Made by a program: the position numbers and the translations under genes. 64,000 nt of DNA from Ostreiculturibacter nitratireducens (GTDB lineage Bacteria > Pseudomonadota > Alphaproteobacteria > Rhodobacterales > Rhodobacteraceae), in assembly GCF_032670585.1 (NCBI RefSeq), contig NZ_JAVQHL010000002.1, positions 372,001 to 436,000 of the forward strand, in the 5' to 3' direction. The notes below the pieces were generated by a model, which was given only the letters and a program-made list of their open reading frames with translations, searched no databases and was not told where the DNA came from. Positions within the stretch are counted from its first letter, which is position 1; every line of letters begins with the position of its first letter. This document shows positions 17,076-25,130 of the stretch, one piece after another.

Positions 17076-18419
17076 ATGGCATTCGCGGCATTTGACGGAT
17101 TGCTCGGAGAAATCGGTATGGTCGATGCCGTGCACCGCGTGGGCAGTGTCGTCTCGATCGAGCGGGGAACGCTGGAGGTCGCGGGGCTGGATCAGAAGGT
17201 CGCGCTTGGCGACCGCGTTCGCGTCCTGGCCTCGAACGGCCGCAGCCTGGATGGAGAGATCCTTTCCCTTTCGCCGGGAAGGGTGACGGTGTTGCCGGAT
17301 TCGTCCCCCGAAGGGATCGCGCTTGGCGCACGCGTCGAAAACCTTGGCCAAATCGGACTCGCCCCGGATGACAGCTGGATCGGCCGTGTGATCGACCCCT
17401 TCGGCAAACCGCTCGACGGTCGTCCGATCCTCCGGGGCACGATTCCGCGCGGCCTGCGCGACGGCCCGCCGCAGGCGGCGGGGCGGAGGCGGCTCGGGGA
17501 GCGGCTGGATACCGGCGTGGCAGTATTCAACACGCTCCTTCCTCTCGTCCGCGGTCAGCGGGTCGGACTGTTTGCCGGCTCCGGCGTCGGGAAATCCTCG
17601 CTTATGGGGAAATTCGCGCGGGGCGTTGCCGCGGATGTCGTCGTCGTGGCGCTGATCGGTGAGCGCGGGCGCGAGCTTCGGGAATTCGTCGAGCACGCGA
17701 TGGGACCCGAAGGCATGGCGCGCTCGGTGGTGGTTGCGGCGACGTCGGATCAATCGCCATTGGTGCGCCGCCGCTGTGCGTGGGCGGCGATGACGGTCGC
17801 CGAGCATTTCCGTGACCGGGGGCTCCATGTTCTTCTGCTGGCGGATTCGATCACGCGCTTCGCCGAGGCCCATCGCGAGGTCGCGCTGGCGGGGGGCGAG
17901 CCGCCGACGCTCCGGGGGTTTCCCCCTTCGACTTCGCATCAGATCATGGCGCTGGCCGAACGTGCCGGGCCCGGCGCCGAGGGCTCGGGCGACATCACCG
18001 CCGTCTTCAGCGTTCTGGTAGCCGGGTCGGATATGGAGGAGCCGGTCGCGGACATCCTGCGCGGCGTTCTCGACGGCCATGTCGTGCTTGACCGGAGTAT
18101 AGCGGAACGTGGCCGCTACCCGGCAATCGACCTCTTGCGATCGGTGTCCCGTTCGTTGCCCACCGCTGCGACAGAGGCGGAGAATGCGCTGATAGGGGAG
18201 GCAAGGCGGCTCCTTGGGGCCTATGACCGAGCCGAAATGATGATCCGCGCGGGGCTCTACGTCTCCGGTTCGGACTCTCTCGTCGACCGTGCGATCCGTG
18301 TCTGGCCGGACCTTGACGCGTTTCTAGCCGAGGACGCACCGGAGGGTGTGGCGGCAAGTTTTTCGCGCCTTGCGGCGATTGTCGCAGCCGCCGCGGACCC
18401 CGCAGGTGCGCGCAGATGA
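17076..18419 (+). CDS. fliI: Flagellar export ATPase FliI
   Basis: FliI is the ATPase that unfolds and delivers export substrates, related to the F1 beta subunit. From ATG 17076 the protein is 447 aa. Walker A is GSGVGKSS at about residues 168-175, followed by ALIGERGRELREF, the catalytic-Glu region; Walker B is LHVLLLADSITRF, and the T3S-ATPase signature region is PPSTSHQIMALAERAG. GGAGGAGG lies seven bases before the start; the open frame upstream is antisense to flgB. It stands alone, diverging from flgB, with its FliH partner apparently at 1-449. Confidence 0.96.
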   Translation: MAFAAFDGLLGEIGMVDAVHRVGSVVSIERGTLEVAGLDQKVALGDRVRVLASNGRSLDGEILSLSPGRVTVLPDSSPEGIALGARVENLGQIGLAPDDSWIGRVIDPFGKPLDGRPILRGTIPRGLRDGPPQAAGRRRLGERLDTGVAVFNTLLPLVRGQRVGLFAGSGVGKSSLMGKFARGVAADVVVVALIGERGRELREFVEHAMGPEGMARSVVVAATSDQSPLVRRRCAWAAMTVAEHFRDRGLHVLLLADSITRFAEAHREVALAGGEPPTLRGFPPSTSHQIMALAERAGPGAEGSGDITAVFSVLVAGSDMEEPVADILRGVLDGHVVLDRSIAERGRYPAIDLLRSVSRSLPTAATEAENALIGEARRLLGAYDRAEMMIRAGLYVSGSDSLVDRAIRVWPDLDAFLAEDAPEGVAASFSRLAAIVAAAADPAGARR

Positions 18420-18509
18420 TTCCGGCGGGCGTCCACAAGGCCAGGATCCAGGGCCGGTGCGGTCATTCCTGCCCGGCACTGTCCCAACTCCCGAACGCTG
18501 TGCCAGGCC

Positions 18510-19343
18510 TCACTTCGCGAGAGACTGCAGGAGCCGCGCCGAGGACCCGGTTGCCGGCTGAAGGAGCGCCAGCGCCGTGGCGCCTGTTCCGGTCGATGTT
18601 GCACTCGAGGTTGACTCGGACCGCAGCAGGAAAAGCCGGACGAGATCCTCGACCTTTTGCGGATCCGCGAGCGCGGCCGGATCCGAGGTTCCAAGGAAGC
18701 GCTGCGCCCGGTCCTTGAACACGGTTAGCTGCTGGTCGATGTCGATCGCGGCAAAGCGCGAAGGCAGACCGAAGGCGGTCTCGAACACCTTGCGAAGGGG
18801 AGGCGACCCCATGATTGCAAACCATTTCGTGTCCGCAGAAGTGGATCTCCCCGCGAGCGTCGCCAATTCGCGTTGCGCGTTGAGGGCCAGGCGCATGTCG
18901 CCGTTCCGCTCGCCGACGGCCGCCTCGAAGCTGCGGGTCTCGTATGCGGCGAGGATCTTGTCGGCGAAGTCGGAAAGCTGCGTTCTTGGAGTGCTGAAAT
19001 CTCCGAAACCGAAAGCCTTGGACAGTTCGAGATACCGCTTGTCGGCGAGGCGATGTGCCAGGGCTTTGGGATCCAGCGTGCCATCCGAAAGCACCTTGCG
19101 AATGAAGGCCTTGTTCTCGATGTCACCCTCCAGGCCGAAGGCGCGGAGTGCAACGGAGAGGAGCCGGCGGTCTGACACAAGCTCGTTGGCGGTCCTGACT
19201 GATCCGATTTTCGTGCGGAAATACGACTCTTCGCGCTGCACCGATGGCGAGCCCGTGAAGGCGGTCGCCTGCGCGGCCCGCGTGCGGCTCAGGAACTTCC
19301 ACCCCGCGTAGCCGCCGACCGGCACGACCGGAGTGTAACTCAT
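18510..19343 (-). CDS. DUF1217 flagellar-cluster protein
   Basis: A 277-aa protein, mostly helical after residue 30, without signal peptide or membrane segment. Features include SYFRTKIGSVRTANELVSDRR, ALRAFGLEGDIENKAFIRKV and LADKRYLELSKAFGFGD, which match the DUF1217 family found in alphaproteobacterial flagellar clusters. Its function is unknown; the repeated-looking helices suggest an exported or scaffold protein. It overlaps flbT as ATGA, so it is translated with the flagellin regulators. Confidence 0.8.
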   Translation of the reverse strand: MSYTPVVPVGGYAGWKFLSRTRAAQATAFTGSPSVQREESYFRTKIGSVRTANELVSDRRLLSVALRAFGLEGDIENKAFIRKVLSDGTLDPKALAHRLADKRYLELSKAFGFGDFSTPRTQLSDFADKILAAYETRSFEAAVGERNGDMRLALNAQRELATLAGRSTSADTKWFAIMGSPPLRKVFETAFGLPSRFAAIDIDQQLTVFKDRAQRFLGTSDPAALADPQKVEDLVRLFLLRSESTSSATSTGTGATALALLQPATGSSARLLQSLAK

Positions 19344-19744
19344 GTCGTCCGGACAGCCAGAAGCCGCTCCTCGCGCGGCAACAGGCTGCGCAGGGCTTTC
19401 AACGCCTGATAATGCTGGTCCTCCAGAACCGCAGCGGTCGCGAGGGTGAGCTGTGTGCGGCTGTCGTGATCCGTCAGAACCTGGCTCAGCTGTTCGATCC
19501 CCCGCAGGAGCTGCATCCGCGCCTGGCCCGGGTCGGCATCCCCGGACAGGACCAGCTGGGCGATGTAGCAGACCCGGCGGACCGGAGTGTTCACCTCTTC
19601 AGGGTGGATCGCATCGCGCAGTCGCAGGATGTGCGCATTGGGCGTCATGATCGCGAGCCGGGAACGCCGCTCTCCGTTCTCGATGACGGCACCGTTGATC
19701 AGCACCCTCTCGTGGGGGGCGAGTTTGAGTACCAGGCCGGTCAT
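19340..19744 (-). CDS. flbT: Flagellin translation repressor FlbT
   Basis: In Caulobacter FlbT binds the flagellin mRNA leader and restrains translation until the hook is complete. The protein is 134 aa with the family motifs LKLAPHERVLINGAVIENG and LRLRDAIHPEEVNTPVRRVCY. It is linked by ATGA overlaps to flaF upstream and the DUF1217 gene downstream, and follows fliC, whose leader of about 220 bases is a likely target. Confidence 0.95.
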   Translation of the reverse strand: MTGLVLKLAPHERVLINGAVIENGERRSRLAIMTPNAHILRLRDAIHPEEVNTPVRRVCYIAQLVLSGDADPGQARMQLLRGIEQLSQVLTDHDSRTQLTLATAAVLEDQHYQALKALRSLLPREERLLAVRTT

Positions 19745-20118
19745 GGCGCTTCTCCTTCGTTGCGGAGTCCACGCATCACGGCGGTGTTGATGTCGACCAG
19801 CACGTCGGCGTTGGCCTCGCCGGCAAGGACTCGGCTCGTGTGTAGCTGCGTGAATTGGGAGAGGTAGAAGATCCGCGCGCGCAAGCTGGGAGGCAGGGCG
19901 TTGTCATGGTCGGCCACGTCCGCCGCCAGTGCCGTCCAAAGCCGGCGGTTCTCATGGAGGGCTCGTGCCAAGGTCGGGAAGCCCGACTTGTCGAGGGCGA
20001 TTGCGGTCCTGAGGCGGTGCGTGATGCGGGCGAAGAGATCGTACTCGGTGCCGCGCAGCGTGCGGATCGGCTGGCCGGGTGAGGAATAGGCCGTCTTGGC
20101 CATGCTGTGAGCGTTCAC
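19741..20118 (-). CDS. flaF: Flagellar biosynthesis regulator FlaF
   Basis: FlaF acts with FlbT to control flagellin production and can bind flagellin for export. The protein is 125 aa, helical, with YDLFARITHRLRTAIALDKS and SLRARIFYLSQFTQLHTSRVL. I use GTG 20118 because GGAAGG lies seven bases upstream; ATG at 20103 is five codons in and has no site. It lies 88 bases after fliC, past a terminator-like hairpin, so part of its mRNA may come from read-through. Confidence 0.93.
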   Translation of the reverse strand: MNAHSMAKTAYSSPGQPIRTLRGTEYDLFARITHRLRTAIALDKSGFPTLARALHENRRLWTALAADVADHDNALPPSLRARIFYLSQFTQLHTSRVLAGEANADVLVDINTAVMRGLRNEGEAP

Positions 20119-20152
20119 TTGGATACCTTCCAGGGGTGATGCGGATCAGGCT

Positions 20153-20197
20153 GCGGATTTTCCGCGAATGCCCGGGGCGCCGGCCCGACGCCCCGGG
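20153..20197 (-). terminator. Hairpin pair after the flagellin gene
   Basis: Read on the minus strand, a perfect 9-bp stem CCCGGGGCG/CGCCCCGGG (20171-20197, 9-base loop) begins 9 bases after the fliC stop, followed by a smaller hairpin GCGGA-AAA-TCCGC (20153-20165). There is no clear T-run, so it may be an attenuator or mRNA-stabilising 3' end. It would let fliC mRNA exceed that of flaF-flbT. Confidence 0.5.
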
Positions 20198-20206
20198 GCC
20201 GTCACG

Positions 20207-21457
20207 TCAGCGGAAGAGCGACAGAATGTTCTGCGGCGCCTGGTTGGCGATCGAGAGGGACTGGACACCCAGCTGCTGCTGAACCTGAAGCGCCTGGAGA
20301 CGCGCGGAGGCCTCCTCCATGTCTGCGTCCACCATCGCGCCGATGCCGGTCTTCAGGGCATCGGTCAGCTTTCCGACGAAGGTGTTCTGGATGCCGATCC
20401 GCTTTTCCACCGAACCGAAGGATGCCGCGGCGTCGATCGAGGTCTGGATCATGCCCTCGATGGCGCTGAGCGAGGCCGACGCGCCGGCCGCAGTCGAGAC
20501 GTCTACGCCGGACAGGAGGCCAAGTCCGCCCGCCCCGGCATTCTCGAACTGCGCCACGATCGTCATGTCCTGGGATATCCCGGAGGTGCCGTCGCCGTTC
20601 GTGTCCGCGACCTTGAAGGTCAGTTTCGCATCGTTCGTGCCGTCGTTGGCGGCGTAGTCGATGCGAAGGTCGGTGATACCCAACGAATCCGCCGCGGATT
20701 TCAGACCAGCAGCGATGATGTTCGTCACCGCGGCGGCGCCTTGCGCCGCATCCTCGGCCGTAACGGTATAACTCACCTTCTGGTCGCCGAGGCGCACCGA
20801 GACGCTGTCGCCGGCGGCGTAGGTGATCGCGTCGTCGAGGACGAGACTGACACCCGTGGCGTCGGCCGTGGCGAGCGTCATCACGGCGCTGTCCGCCGCC
20901 GTCGACGCGCCGGTCGTGCCGGTGAAGGCCGCCTTCGTCGAATAGCCACCGATCGAGAGGTCCTGCGCGGCGACCGTGATCGACGAGGTCGTCACGTTGC
21001 CGGCGCTGTCACGGTCGAGCGAGGCGAGCACGTCCACCGTGGATTGCGATCCGTTCACGAGGTTGAGGCCGTTGAACTGCGCAGCCCCGACCACCGTCTT
21101 GATCTGGTCGCGAAGCGCGTCGATGTCGGTCTGGATCTTGGCGCGGTCGACGTTGTCCTCCTGCGCGGCGACGATCTTGCCCTTGATCTCGGTAAGGAGG
21201 TCCGTGATCGTTTCGGATGCCTGGCGTGCCACGGCGACAGTGGACTCGCCCAGGGACAGGCTGTCCGAGATACCCTTGAAGCCCTTCACATCCGCCTCCA
21301 TCACCTTCGAGATCGCCCAGACCGCGGCGTTGTCCTTGGCCGAGGAAACCGACTTGCCGGTCGAGATCTCGTCCTGGGTTTTGGACAGGTTGGAGTTGAT
21401 GCCCTTGAGCGTCTGCAGCGCGACCATGGCGCTGGTATTCGTCAGAATGCTCGACAT
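20207..21457 (-). CDS. fliC: Flagellin
   Basis: Filament subunit. From ATG 21457 the protein is 416 aa. The conserved N-terminal D0/D1 helices (SSILTNTSAMVALQTLKGIN, LSKTQDEISTGKSVSSAKDN) and C-terminal helix (LSIANQAPQNILSLFR) flank a variable middle rich in Ser, Thr and Ala. A GAAGGAACAG site precedes the ATG; the upstream ATG at 21472 has no site. No cysteine is present, as usual for flagellins. flaF and flbT, its regulators, follow. The leader contains a CtrA-like dyad and a repeated TGTC-N-GAC motif. Confidence 0.97.
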   Translation of the reverse strand: MSSILTNTSAMVALQTLKGINSNLSKTQDEISTGKSVSSAKDNAAVWAISKVMEADVKGFKGISDSLSLGESTVAVARQASETITDLLTEIKGKIVAAQEDNVDRAKIQTDIDALRDQIKTVVGAAQFNGLNLVNGSQSTVDVLASLDRDSAGNVTTSSITVAAQDLSIGGYSTKAAFTGTTGASTAADSAVMTLATADATGVSLVLDDAITYAAGDSVSVRLGDQKVSYTVTAEDAAQGAAAVTNIIAAGLKSAADSLGITDLRIDYAANDGTNDAKLTFKVADTNGDGTSGISQDMTIVAQFENAGAGGLGLLSGVDVSTAAGASASLSAIEGMIQTSIDAAASFGSVEKRIGIQNTFVGKLTDALKTGIGAMVDADMEEASARLQALQVQQQLGVQSLSIANQAPQNILSLFR

Positions 21458-21609
21458 GTGCTGTTCCTTCATCGGTCGGCGCTTTGCGCCGGGGTTTCAC
21501 TCACCGCCCGCTCGGGCGGACTTCGTGGCGTTCTGACCGTCGCGGATGGCCTGGAGCCGGTCCGCCACACCCCGTTCAGGGATGCGGTTCCGACCTTGGC
21601 GGGCAATCT

Positions 21610-21624
21610 CTAAGAGTTCGCTAA
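21610..21624 (-). promoter_or_regulatory. CtrA-like dyad upstream of flagellin
   Basis: On the minus strand: TTAG, seven bases, TTAG. It matches TTAA-N7-TTAA at six of eight positions and sits about 155 bases before the fliC start. Same spacing as the site between fliF and fliL. Binding is inferred. Confidence 0.4.
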
Positions 21625-21648
21625 GTCTGACAGGCCAAGTGTCTGACA
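21625..21648. repeat. Two copies of a TGTC-N-GAC(A) motif in the flagellin control region
   Basis: On the plus strand, TGTCTGACA at 21640-21648 is a perfect 9-base palindrome (TGTC-N-GACA), and GTCTGACA at 21625-21632 repeats eight of its bases. Centres are 16 bases apart, about one and a half helical turns. They abut the CtrA-like dyad, suggesting a regulator array. The protein is unknown. Confidence 0.45.
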
Positions 21649-21678
21649 TTTAGACAAAATTCGCATCAAACTGGGGCT

Positions 21679-22044
21679 TCAGGCCCGGCGCTCGACCGTG
21701 CTGTTCCCGCAGCTGATCGTCTGCGCGCGGCCGCGTCCGTCGTAGCTGTTGATGCTCCGGCTGGCGGCGCGGATCATCTCGAGGCGCCGCTTAGCGGCCT
21801 GCACACCCTTTAGAGCGGCCGAAAGAAGCCGTTGGTTCGCGTCCGCGCTGGCCTTCAGTCGCAAAAGGGCCGTCGCGTCCGGGCTGTCCACGGACGCGAC
21901 CAACCGGTCGAGAAGCTCGGCCTGTCGCGCCGCCAGTTTGCCGAGCCCGTCGAATTCCGCGTTCCGAATCGCGTGGCGTTCCGCGTCGAGCATCTCCTCC
22001 AGTGCGGAAATCACGCCCGATACCTCATTGCGCGGCATCGGCAC
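21679..22044 (-). CDS. flgN: FlgN-like flagellar export chaperone
   Basis: A 121-aa helical protein (ISALEEMLDAERHAIRNAEF, LGKLAARQAELLDRLV) without a membrane segment, ending in ASRSINSYDGRGRAQ, a tail shared by alphaproteobacterial FlgN-like proteins. FlgN proteins hold FlgK and FlgL for export. It overlaps the FlgJ-like gene by 20 bases. flgK and flgL are not in the window. The family is weakly conserved, so the symbol is provisional. Confidence 0.65.
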   Translation of the reverse strand: MPMPRNEVSGVISALEEMLDAERHAIRNAEFDGLGKLAARQAELLDRLVASVDSPDATALLRLKASADANQRLLSAALKGVQAAKRRLEMIRAASRSINSYDGRGRAQTISCGNSTVERRA

Positions 22045-22342
22045 GTTCCTTCAGGGCTTCGAACAGGCTTTCGGCGAGGCCGATGCCACCGTGCCTGACC
22101 ATGTCCTCCGCCTGTCGCTCGCGCAGGAAGGACGTGAACTGTTCCTCTCCGCTGCCCCCTCCGAAACCTTCCCGCGCGGCGCCGAAGCCTGCGTTCTTCA
22201 ACATCTCGGCCAGAAAGCTCGCCTCGAGGCTCTGCGCTGCCGCCCACAGGCGTTCCTCTTCTGGCTCCCGGATCGCGCGAGTCGCTGGCGCGCGAGGGGA
22301 TTGCCCGGGCGTTGTCGTGACGACTTGAGCAAACTCGGCCAT
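22025..22342 (-). CDS. flgJ: FlgJ-like rod-binding protein, single domain
   Basis: FlgJ caps the growing rod. This 105-aa protein contains only the rod-binding region (LWAAAQSLEASFLAEMLKNA, then FGGGSGEEQFTSFLRERQA and GIGLAESLFEAL) and has no C-terminal muramidase domain, unlike the enterobacterial protein. The peptidoglycan-cutting activity is probably supplied by the SltF-like enzyme at 7220-8026. I use ATG 22342 because GGAGG lies eight bases upstream; a TTG five codons earlier covers that site. Confidence 0.88.
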   Translation of the reverse strand: MAEFAQVVTTTPGQSPRAPATRAIREPEEERLWAAAQSLEASFLAEMLKNAGFGAAREGFGGGSGEEQFTSFLRERQAEDMVRHGGIGLAESLFEALKERADAAQ

Positions 22343-22391
22343 CGGCGATGCCTCCAATTGCGTGAATTCCCCCGACTATTGGTGGTTCGGA

Positions 22392-22406
22392 GTAAAGAAC
22401 CGGTAA
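22392..22406 (+). promoter_or_regulatory. CtrA-like dyad upstream of fliK
   Basis: GTAA, seven bases, GTAA, ending 12 bases before the fliK ATG. Six of eight positions match TTAA-N7-TTAA. It lies in the 76-base divergent gap between flgJ and fliK, so it could serve both. The match is weaker than the fliF/fliL site. Confidence 0.35.
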
Positions 22407-22418
22407 CTTCGGCCTGTC

Positions 22419-24440
22419 ATGGTTCACCCATTGGCGGCAGAAGTCGTGGCTGAAATGTTTCCCATCATCAGAACAGACGGCAACGCTTCGCCGGGATCGG
22501 GGCGTGATCTCCCGGACACCGTTGTGCCCCAGGCGCTTGGGGGCGGAGCCCTCTTTGCGATCGACGTGGCATTCGACCCTGACACGGCGGTAGAGGGCAT
22601 AGGGCAGCCGAGGGAATTCGCTGTTGGCGCTCTTGCGCCGGACATGCCGAAGCATCCGCGCCTGTCTTCGGCCGCTGCGGGTGTCGCGGCGATTCTAATG
22701 CCCGTGGCGTTTGGCGGCGCGTCCTTCGCTGACGGTCATTCGACCGGCGGGCGGGTCGCTGAGGAGCCGTCCGATCTTTCGCGCCAGCTGCCGGACCGCT
22801 GCGCCGAAACCGATGATCGTTCCCCCGATGCCCCACCAGTGAGGCTCTCCCGACGACCCAGACAAGAGGAAGGCGGCGCGTGCCTGGCCGGCGATGCCAT
22901 CCCGCTGGCGGTCGCGGACGCCGGCAGGGACCTCGCACCCGTTTCCGCAGCCCGGTGCGGGAATTCGGCGGAAACGGCTTCTGTCGACGGCATGAAGGCC
23001 AGGCAAGCGCCGGAGGCTGGGCTGGTGAAGCGCGCTGACGCTCCGGAGTGGTCTGGAGCAGCCCTGACGACACCGTGGGGGACCGACGCAAGCCGGTTCG
23101 GAGAACGTGATACAGCGCGGACCCCGGGACATTGTCGCGAGATGTCCGCCACCGGCGCTTCATCGCTGGGGATCCGCGAACCCATTCCGGCGCAATCCAC
23201 GCCCGTTCAAGGCACATCGGCTGACGATAGGGGGCGAACTTCGGAACCTCGTTCGTCGGATTCTGCAAGCGTCGAATATCCGCCTTCTCCAGAATTCGCC
23301 CTGTCGAATGGCCGGAGAACCGTCAGCGACGGAGCGATTGCCATTTCGGGACACCCGGGAGTTCTTCCCGAGGTGGAAGACCGAACGGCCGGAGATACAC
23401 TCAGCGGCCCGCTCCCTCCGGGGATCGGAGCGACCGTTTCCGAAGTGCCGAACCGGGGGAATCAGGGTTCGGGTCCCCTCGGAACCGTGCCCGAAGACCT
23501 GATGTCGAGCCCTTTGCGCTCCGCAGCGCGCGCCGTCGCGGATGGTTGGCGGTCCCGCGCGGCCGATCGGTCCGTGCCTGATCAAGAACATCCGAAGCGT
23601 CCCTTTGCCACCGCCACCGTTGCGGAAGGCCGCGGAGACACGCCTTTGCCTGCATCGAAGGATGCGCCGTCCTTCCCCTCGTCGGTTACAGACGGATCTC
23701 GTCAAGCCAACAAGCCAAGCCCGGGTCTCGACCTTTCACTCCGTTTCGTTCCCGCAGGCCAAGCCGAAGTGAGCGCGGGGGAATCTGCCCCGCAGGGCCG
23801 TACCCGTCTGGTCGACACTGCCGCGGTTCGGTCGGTCATCGAGGCTGCTCTCGGGCCGCAGTCAGCGGCAACGCAGGACTTGCCAGATGCGGCCATCGAC
23901 GATCACGGAGAAACGGCCGTGGCCGAACCGGACCCGGGTGGCAGTCTGCCTGATTTCATGCCGCCGGCCGAGCGTGCCGTGCAAACCGCGAACATCGAGC
24001 GAGCATCCGGCGCGGCCCTCGGCCCCGGCGCGGCCGAAGCCGCGCGGGGAGTCGCTGCGCAACTTGCCGAGGCGATCGCGAAGACTTCGGATCGTTCCGT
24101 CGAGGTCGCTCTCGCGCCCGAGGAACTGGGCAGGGTCCGGCTGACGCTGCATGCGACGGAGTCCGGCCTCACGATGGGGATCGTCGCCGAGCGGCCGGAG
24201 ACGCTGGACCTGATGCGGCGGCATATCGATCAGCTGTCCCGGGATTTCCGGGACCTCGGATTCGCCAACCTGACCTTCAACTTCGGCCAAGGGCAGGACG
24301 GCTCGAACCGCAGACCGCAATCCCCGACCGAACTGGCGGCGGTCGAAACCGACGCCGTGTTTCGCCCCGTGGCTCCCACGAAAAATGTCGCGGCCGGCGC
24401 CCTCGACGCGCCCGCCTCTGGCCTCGATCTGCGTATCTGA
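22419..24440 (+). CDS. fliK: Hook-length control protein FliK
   Basis: FliK measures the hook and triggers FlhB to switch substrates. The protein is 673 aa. The first 520 residues are low-complexity, Pro/Ser/Arg/Gly-rich and probably disordered, as expected for the secreted ruler. The C-terminal Flg_hook domain at about residues 540-640 contains VALAPEELGRVRLTLHATE and ETLDLMRRHIDQLSRDFRDL. The start at 22419 lacks a clear site; ATG 22455 is an alternative. flgD follows nine bases later, so both are co-transcribed. Confidence 0.92.
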   Translation: MVHPLAAEVVAEMFPIIRTDGNASPGSGRDLPDTVVPQALGGGALFAIDVAFDPDTAVEGIGQPREFAVGALAPDMPKHPRLSSAAAGVAAILMPVAFGGASFADGHSTGGRVAEEPSDLSRQLPDRCAETDDRSPDAPPVRLSRRPRQEEGGACLAGDAIPLAVADAGRDLAPVSAARCGNSAETASVDGMKARQAPEAGLVKRADAPEWSGAALTTPWGTDASRFGERDTARTPGHCREMSATGASSLGIREPIPAQSTPVQGTSADDRGRTSEPRSSDSASVEYPPSPEFALSNGRRTVSDGAIAISGHPGVLPEVEDRTAGDTLSGPLPPGIGATVSEVPNRGNQGSGPLGTVPEDLMSSPLRSAARAVADGWRSRAADRSVPDQEHPKRPFATATVAEGRGDTPLPASKDAPSFPSSVTDGSRQANKPSPGLDLSLRFVPAGQAEVSAGESAPQGRTRLVDTAAVRSVIEAALGPQSAATQDLPDAAIDDHGETAVAEPDPGGSLPDFMPPAERAVQTANIERASGAALGPGAAEAARGVAAQLAEAIAKTSDRSVEVALAPEELGRVRLTLHATESGLTMGIVAERPETLDLMRRHIDQLSRDFRDLGFANLTFNFGQGQDGSNRRPQSPTELAAVETDAVFRPVAPTKNVAAGALDAPASGLDLRI

Positions 24441-24448
24441 AAGGACGA

Positions 24449-25123
24449 ATGACCATGGATGTCGCCGCCGTATCCGCGACCACCGCATCCGCTGCTTCCA
24501 CCGGCGCCACCGGCAAGGGCGCGCTGATCGAATCGGATTTCCAGACCTTCCTCGTGATGCTGACCACGCAAATGCAGAACCAGGATCCCCTCAATCCGAT
24601 CGAATCTTCGGACTACGCGGTGCAGTTGGCCACGTTTTCCGGCGTGGAGCAGCAGGTGAAATCCAACGACCTCCTTGAGAATCTCGTGTCCCAGATGGGG
24701 CTCATGGGGATGGCTCAGATGGCCGGTTGGGTCGGAATGGAGGCGCGCGCCGCCGCGCCCGCCTGGTTCGACGGCGGTCCCGTCACGCTTGCCCCGAACC
24801 CGGCGGCGGCGGCCGACGAAGCCGTGCTCGTCGTCCATGACGAAACGGGTGCGGAAGTGTCGCGCAGACCGGTCACCGTGTCATCGGACCCTGTCACGTG
24901 GAACGGCCTGACGGAAAGCGGAACCGTGCTTCCGAACGGCCTCTACGGCTTCCGCCTGGAAAGCTACCTCAACGGCGCGATCATCGCGAACGACAGGGTC
25001 GAGGTCTATTCCCCGATCGTCGAGGCGCGAGGGGAGAATGGCGGCACGGTCCTTGTCCTCGAGGGCGGCGCGCGCATCTCCGCGAACGATGTGACAGCCC
25101 TCAGAAAACCGCGGTCGGGCTGA
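24449..25123 (+). CDS. flgD: Hook assembly scaffold FlgD
   Basis: FlgD caps the hook during assembly. The protein is 224 aa with the family N-terminus FQTFLVMLTTQMQNQDPLNP then ESSDYAVQLATFSGVEQQ, and a C-terminal beta domain (LTESGTVLPNGLYGFRLESY). AAAGG lies upstream of ATG 24449; a second ATG two codons on is possible. Convergent with ubiB, with a seven-base gap. It closes the flagellar region. flgE, the hook gene, is not here. Confidence 0.96.
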   Translation: MTMDVAAVSATTASAASTGATGKGALIESDFQTFLVMLTTQMQNQDPLNPIESSDYAVQLATFSGVEQQVKSNDLLENLVSQMGLMGMAQMAGWVGMEARAAAPAWFDGGPVTLAPNPAAAADEAVLVVHDETGAEVSRRPVTVSSDPVTWNGLTESGTVLPNGLYGFRLESYLNGAIIANDRVEVYSPIVEARGENGGTVLVLEGGARISANDVTALRKPRSG

Positions 25124-25130
25124 TCCCGCG

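Noticed and set aside
20168..21613. Plus-strand frame of 481 codons over flagellin
   Set aside because: Antisense of fliC with no recognisable family.
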